This document shows, piece after piece, positions 6,082 through 9,018 of a stretch of 9,018 bases of DNA (the first letter of the stretch is position 1; the number at the start of each line of letters is the position of its first letter). Position numbers and translations under genes: made by a program. The stretch is from Solobacterium sp. GTDB lineage: Bacteria > Bacillota_I > Bacilli_A > Erysipelotrichales > Erysipelotrichaceae. The notes under the pieces are model-generated. The model worked only from the letters and a program-made list of their open reading frames with translations, was not told the DNA's origin and did not search any database. The DNA lies in assembly GCA_017536845.1 (NCBI GenBank), contig JAFWCP010000056.1, positions 1-9,018 on the forward strand, written 5' to 3'.

Positions 6082-7358
6082 TCATCCGCGATGCGATCCG
6101 TTCCCTGCGGAAGGACAGGACCAGGTCATTCTTCTACTGGCTGACGTTCCTGCTGACTTCCATGTTCTTCCTGCTGTTCTTCTCAGTCCTCTATTCGGAC
6201 GCAAGGGGAACCACGTTTATTGAGTCCAACGAGGACATGTTCGGTACGTTCATCATCGTTTCCGTGCTGATCATCTGCTTTGTAGCAATCCTGTTTGCCA
6301 ATGATTTCTTTGTCAAAAACAAGGCTTCCGAAATCGCCGTCAGGCTTGTCTGCGGCGCAACCTTCATCCAGATTGCCGGTTATCTGCTTGTCCAGACCTT
6401 CCTGCTGCTGGCCATCGCCATTCCCATCGGCATTCTGCTGACCATGTTGATGATACCGCTGCTCAATACCGTGTTTACGGCATTGATGCACCAGCCATTT
6501 ACAATCACCATCGGCGGCGATGCGGTGCGGATGACCACGATCATGATCGTTGCCGAAATTGCCTGGACGACGATGCTCAACCTGAGCTTTGCCTATGTCA
6601 ATACGATCGCGACGATGATGAACCCCAACCGCTCGCTCAAGGAAAAGCGTTCAACCTTCGGCGGCGTGTTTGCCAGAATCCCGCCGATCGTGCTGCAGGT
6701 GCTCGCAACGGCACTGTTCATCATCCCCATTGTCAACATGTGCACCAGCGAAGTGCCGGCCGTTTCCCTGGCCTGCTTCTCCCTGGTCGGGTTCTACTTC
6801 TTTGTTGACCACGTCGTCATTGCCTATGAAGACAGAAAGGTCAGGGCATCCTCGAACAGCCCCCGCCTGCTGGCTTCCAGCGGCTTCCTGCGCACCGACC
6901 TGCGCATTCTCAAAAGCAACTACATCCTGCTGACTGCCAACGCAGCGCTGCTGGTGTCCATGATCTGCGACCGCCATGAAGATACGTACCAGCGGATCCT
7001 GTTCCTGGTCTCCTACATCCTCATGCAGTCGCTGCTGACCTTCGCCATGATGTTCCGCCATCATTCCGAAATCAGCTCGCGCACCCGTTTCTTCCGCGCC
7101 CTCAACCGCATCGGTTATATGGAGGGTGACCTGAAGGCAATTGTCATGTCCGAGACGGTGCGCACCTATGGCTTCATCATGGCCGTCCTGCTGCTGATGC
7201 TTGGCTGCATTACGGTTTCCTACCTTCTGCGGGGACTGATTGATTTCAGCCTGATCATTGTGCTTGTCGTGGTCGCCCTGGTGCCGCTGCTGCTGTGCGC
7301 GGTCATCACGTATTTCTACTTCCTGTCAATGACCAAAGAGGTCTTCCGTATCCTGTAA
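6078..7358 (+). CDS. FtsX-type ABC permease, BceB-like but without large extracellular domain
   Basis: A 426-residue integral membrane protein forming the transporter with the preceding ATPase. About ten hydrophobic segments are visible, near residues 17-39, 55-75, 96-128 (long), 151-176, 201-221, 228-248, 279-296, 306-326, 362-386 and 390-413. The N-terminal IRDAIRSLRKDRTRSFFYW and the KNKASEIAVRLVCGA segment after helix 2 are typical of BceB/FtsX permeases. BceB proteins usually have about 650 residues, with an extracellular domain of roughly 200 residues between helices 7 and 8; here only about ten residues (around RHEDTYQR) join them. The loop between helices 1 and 2 is also short, unlike MacB. 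AGGGAG at 6064-6069 precedes the ATG, which overlaps the ATPase stop in ATGA. The frame is intact, so this is a compact form rather than a visible decay product. The substrate is unknown. Confidence 0.85.
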   Translation: MIIRDAIRSLRKDRTRSFFYWLTFLLTSMFFLLFFSVLYSDARGTTFIESNEDMFGTFIIVSVLIICFVAILFANDFFVKNKASEIAVRLVCGATFIQIAGYLLVQTFLLLAIAIPIGILLTMLMIPLLNTVFTALMHQPFTITIGGDAVRMTTIMIVAEIAWTTMLNLSFAYVNTIATMMNPNRSLKEKRSTFGGVFARIPPIVLQVLATALFIIPIVNMCTSEVPAVSLACFSLVGFYFFVDHVVIAYEDRKVRASSNSPRLLASSGFLRTDLRILKSNYILLTANAALLVSMICDRHEDTYQRILFLVSYILMQSLLTFAMMFRHHSEISSRTRFFRALNRIGYMEGDLKAIVMSETVRTYGFIMAVLLLMLGCITVSYLLRGLIDFSLIIVLVVVALVPLLLCAVITYFYFLSMTKEVFRIL

Positions 7359-7361
7359 CGC

Positions 7362-7390
7362 AAAACACCGGAGGGTTATCCCTCCGGTGT
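7362..7390 (-). terminator. Convergent-gene terminator overlapping coding sequence
   Basis: ACACCGGAGGG (7365-7375) pairs perfectly over 11 bases with CCCTCCGGTGT (7380-7390), with the loop TTAT. On the minus strand a TTTT tract follows directly (7362-7365), making a good terminator for the minus gene, whose last codons form the 5' arm and whose stop lies in the loop. On the plus strand it starts seven bases after the permease stop, but the T-run is poor. Confidence 0.85.
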
Positions 7391-7915
7391 CGGTGTTTCT
7401 ACGGTTTCGATGTTGAACTGCGGTCCCAGATACACGCCGTTGTCGACGAGCCAGGATTCGATCTTCTGCGACTGGAAGAGGTTGCCATCCTGCCATTCCA
7501 GCGTTGACAGGATGACCGGGCGGCCATGCTCAATGCGGACTTTGGCGAAGCAGGGCGGGCTGACAATGCCCCAGTCATCATAGAGCCGGTAGAGCGTATC
7601 GGCATCATACAGTGATGTGATATCGACTGTTTCAAACAATGCCTTGATATCGGTCTCCGTTTCGCTGTTGACAATCGGCAGGATTGTCGAGCGGATATAG
7701 GAAGAGTCGGGATTGCGCCGTGAGTGGAAAAACAGATAATGCACGGAGCTTTCCGGCGTGCCGCGAAGATAGGAATCCAGCGCTTCATATTCGATATAGG
7801 ATGCACTTTCGGCATCCGAGATCAGTTCCTTCGGTTCATAGATGCGGTAGATCACAACCGCACTGCTGTATAGAAAGATCACTGCCAGAACAGTGAACAG
7901 TAATTTTTTAAACAT
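7376..7915 (-). CDS. Membrane-anchored protein, possible thioredoxin-like fold without CxxC
   Basis: I do not recognise this 179-residue protein as a named family. The N-terminus is two lysines followed by a hydrophobic stretch (about 5-24), a single membrane anchor or uncleaved signal; there is no lipobox cysteine. The rest would lie outside the cell. The pattern of a hydrophobic strand HYLFFHS (59-65), a later VDITSLYDADTLYRLYDDWGI and VSPPCFAKV (P120 or P121 in the place of the cis-proline) resembles a thioredoxin-like fold. The usual CxxC position after the first strand is RRNPDS, so redox catalysis is not expected; C122 is the only cysteine. AGGTG lies just before the ATG, and a promoter is visible upstream. 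It converges on the ABC operon. The fold assignment is tentative. Confidence 0.75.
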   Translation of the reverse strand: MFKKLLFTVLAVIFLYSSAVVIYRIYEPKELISDAESASYIEYEALDSYLRGTPESSVHYLFFHSRRNPDSSYIRSTILPIVNSETETDIKALFETVDITSLYDADTLYRLYDDWGIVSPPCFAKVRIEHGRPVILSTLEWQDGNLFQSQKIESWLVDNGVYLGPQFNIETVETPTPEG

Positions 7916-7935
7916 ATTTCACCTGCACGGCGAAT

Positions 7936-7964
7936 ATCTTACCATACCGCATGCCTGTGAGCAA
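7936..7964 (-). promoter_or_regulatory. Promoter of the membrane-anchored protein gene
   Basis: Read on the minus strand: TTGCTC (7959-7964), 17 bases, then TAAGAT (7936-7941) preceded by TGG as an extended -10. Transcription would start about 15 bases before the ATG. Confidence 0.55.
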
Positions 7965-8064
7965 ACACCATTGAAAAATCACAGGGTTTTATCTGAAGTT
8001 TCCGCAGTCGGTTCCCGTACCCGGATCCGCGTATCCTGACATGATCTCAAATAAAGAGCATTAT

Positions 8065-8099
8065 CTTTTGCGTGGCCTTTTGCTTCACTCATGCAAAAG
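8065..8099. repeat. CTTTTGC repeated twice directly and once inverted
   Basis: CTTTTGC occurs at 8065-8071 and 8077-8083, and its reverse complement GCAAAAG at 8093-8099. Either direct copy can pair with the inverted one, giving two alternative small hairpins. They lie just upstream of the dnaD promoter. They could be binding sites for a regulator, or chance. Confidence 0.35.
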
Positions 8100-8102
8100 C
8101 GC

Positions 8103-8131
8103 TGGAAGATTCCACGGAACAAGTCTATAAT
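8103..8131 (+). promoter_or_regulatory. dnaD promoter
   Basis: A perfect TATAAT lies at 8126-8131. The -35 position, about TGGAAG at 8103-8108, is weak. Transcription would start near 8138, leaving a leader of about 16 bases containing GGAGAG. Confidence 0.6.
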
Positions 8132-8143
8132 AAAGAGCACTTC

Positions 8144-8149
8144 GGAGAG
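8144..8149 (+). promoter_or_regulatory. Ribosome binding site that fixes the start at 8154
   Basis: GGAGAG stands four bases before the ATG at 8154. The longer in-frame start at 8091 lies upstream of the TATAAT and is unlikely to be used. Confidence 0.7.
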
Positions 8150-8153
8150 CGGT

Positions 8154-8651
8154 ATGAAATGGTATGAACAGACATTTGTCAGCCGGCGGGACTGGATCCT
8201 TGAAAACCTGTCCCTGCTAGGCTTAAGCGGGAATGAATTCATGGTGGTCATGTGCATTGATTTTATGAACCAGCACGGCCATCCGGTAACGATTGAAACA
8301 ATATCCCGGAAAACCGGCTTCAGCGATGAGGAGACAAATGAAATCATGTCGACCCTGGTCGCGAAAAACTATCTCCGGATCCGGGCTGTCAACGGCTCCG
8401 TCAGCATGATCCTTGACGGCCTGTTTGAAACCGATACCGCCCGGGAAAAGAACCTCATGGACAGTTCCCTGTTCGACCTGTTTGAATCCGAGATGAAGCG
8501 TACCCTCAGCAGCATTGAGATGGAACGCATCAGCCAATGGAACCGGATGTACGACAAAAACACGATCATCATGGCCCTGCGGGAAGCATCAGCCCGCCAG
8601 AAGGTCAGCCTGAATTATATTGAAAAAATACTCCTCAACGGGAATCAGTAA
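8154..8651 (+). CDS. dnaD: DnaD-like replication initiation protein
   Basis: A 165-residue cytosolic protein of the DnaD/DnaB(Bsu) family. In Bacillus, DnaD acts with DnaA, DnaB and DnaI to remodel DNA and load the replicative helicase at origins. Residues 1-85 suit the N-terminal winged-helix domain: LLGLSGNEFMVVMCI, then TIETISRKTGFSDEETNEIMSTLVAKNYL. Residues about 105-160 suit the C-terminal DnaB_2 helical domain, ending in the typical NYIEKIL. The tail stops only five residues after this motif, shorter than B. subtilis DnaD (about 230 residues), so the flexible DNA-binding tail appears to be missing. The neighbour nth, starting one base after the stop, reproduces the conserved dnaD-nth order of Bacillota and strongly supports the call. 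Confidence 0.88.
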   Translation: MKWYEQTFVSRRDWILENLSLLGLSGNEFMVVMCIDFMNQHGHPVTIETISRKTGFSDEETNEIMSTLVAKNYLRIRAVNGSVSMILDGLFETDTAREKNLMDSSLFDLFESEMKRTLSSIEMERISQWNRMYDKNTIIMALREASARQKVSLNYIEKILLNGNQ

Positions 8652-8652
8652 T

Positions 8653-9018
8653 ATGGAAAAAATGACAGTTGAAGAAATCCTCGCCCATCTGGAACGGCTT
8701 TATCCCGAAGCCGGCTGCGAACTGGCGCATGAAAATGCATATCAGATGGCTGTTGCCGTCATCCTTTCAGCCCAGACGACCGACGCCTCCGTCAACCGGG
8801 TGACGCCGGCCCTGTTTGCCCGCTATCCCGATGCCGTCAGCCTGGCTCAGGCAGAAAACGAAGACGTCGAAGCGCTGATTGCCTCACTGGGCCTTTACCG
8901 CAACAAGGCCCGCAGCATCATCGGCTTTGCCAAAGCCGTAACCGAGCGCTTTCACGGTGAAGTTCCCGATACGATGGAGGAGCTTGTCAGCCTGCCCGGG
9001 GTCGGCCGCAAATGCGCC
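8653..9018 (+). CDS. nth: Endonuclease III, 5' part (3' end outside window)
   Basis: 122 residues are visible of a protein normally about 210 long. Endonuclease III is a DNA glycosylase/AP lyase that removes oxidised pyrimidines in base-excision repair. The N-terminal part carries AVILSAQTTD (Q41, T42), then GLYRNKARSI, and the helix-hairpin-helix motif LPGVGRKCA at the edge of the window. K120 in that motif falls at the same position as the catalytic lysine of the E. coli enzyme. The catalytic aspartate and the four cysteines of the iron-sulfur cluster would lie beyond the window. The ATG at 8653 is one base after the dnaD stop; an in-frame ATG at 8662 is an alternative, and no strong ribosome site separates them. 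Coupled translation with dnaD is likely. Confidence 0.95.
   Translation, partial: MEKMTVEEILAHLERLYPEAGCELAHENAYQMAVAVILSAQTTDASVNRVTPALFARYPDAVSLAQAENEDVEALIASLGLYRNKARSIIGFAKAVTERFHGEVPDTMEELVSLPGVGRKCA

Noticed and set aside
8091..8153. Earlier ATG start for dnaD
   Set aside because: It lies upstream of the TATAAT; GGAGAG supports 8154.
1..9018. CRISPR array, tRNA, rRNA, insertion sequence or prophage
   Set aside because: No regularly spaced repeats, cloverleaf, rRNA sequence, transposase or phage structural gene was seen.

Overview
The window looks like chromosomal DNA of a moderately GC-rich, fermentative, low-oxygen member of the Bacillota. The dnaD-nth gene order, the extended -10 promoters, the purine-rich ribosome sites and a monomeric [FeFe] hydrogenase all fit this. 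Class Erysipelotrichia is my best guess, but it is inferred from gene content and not demonstrated. There is no rRNA, tRNA, CRISPR array, transposase or phage structural gene. No gap without a gene reaches 300 bases; the two largest, 903-1140 and 7916-8153, are about 238 bases each and hold promoters and small inverted repeats.

Left part (1-2205): the 3' end of a DUF1810-family gene overlaps a YfcE-type metallophosphodiesterase gene by 4 bases. An AT-rich spacer with two small palindromes and two candidate promoters follows. It leads into a probable two-gene unit: an ArsC/Spx-like thioredoxin-fold protein and a small protein with a cysteine-rich N-terminal module and a C-terminal AP2 DNA-binding domain. 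A strong bidirectional-looking terminator closes this unit.

Middle (2206-3765): a single-gene unit for a 486-residue group-B-like [FeFe] hydrogenase with several ferredoxin-type cluster motifs and all H-cluster cysteines. It has its own extended -10 promoter and its own terminator. No hydrogenase maturation gene (hydE, hydF, hydG) is in the window.

Right-middle (3815-7390): a tightly packed unit of pepD (M20-family Xaa-His dipeptidase), a BceA/MacB-type ABC ATPase and a FtsX-type permease. The gaps are 1 base and a 4-base overlap. The permease has the ten-helix layout expected of a BceB-like protein but lacks its large extracellular domain. No two-component system is adjacent. A convergent minus-strand gene encodes a membrane-anchored protein of 179 residues with a possible thioredoxin-like fold and no CxxC; its last codons form one arm of the shared terminator hairpin.

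Right end (7916-9018): the divergently oriented dnaD-nth unit, a conserved Bacillota arrangement joining a replication-initiation protein to DNA base-excision repair. The nth gene is cut by the window edge just after its catalytic lysine.

The parts most worth a second look are the permease without its extracellular domain coupled to a dipeptidase, the stand-alone AP2 protein, the Pro-to-Thr change next to the hydrogenase active-site cysteines, and the anchored thioredoxin-like protein. I did not find a clearly new multi-gene system.
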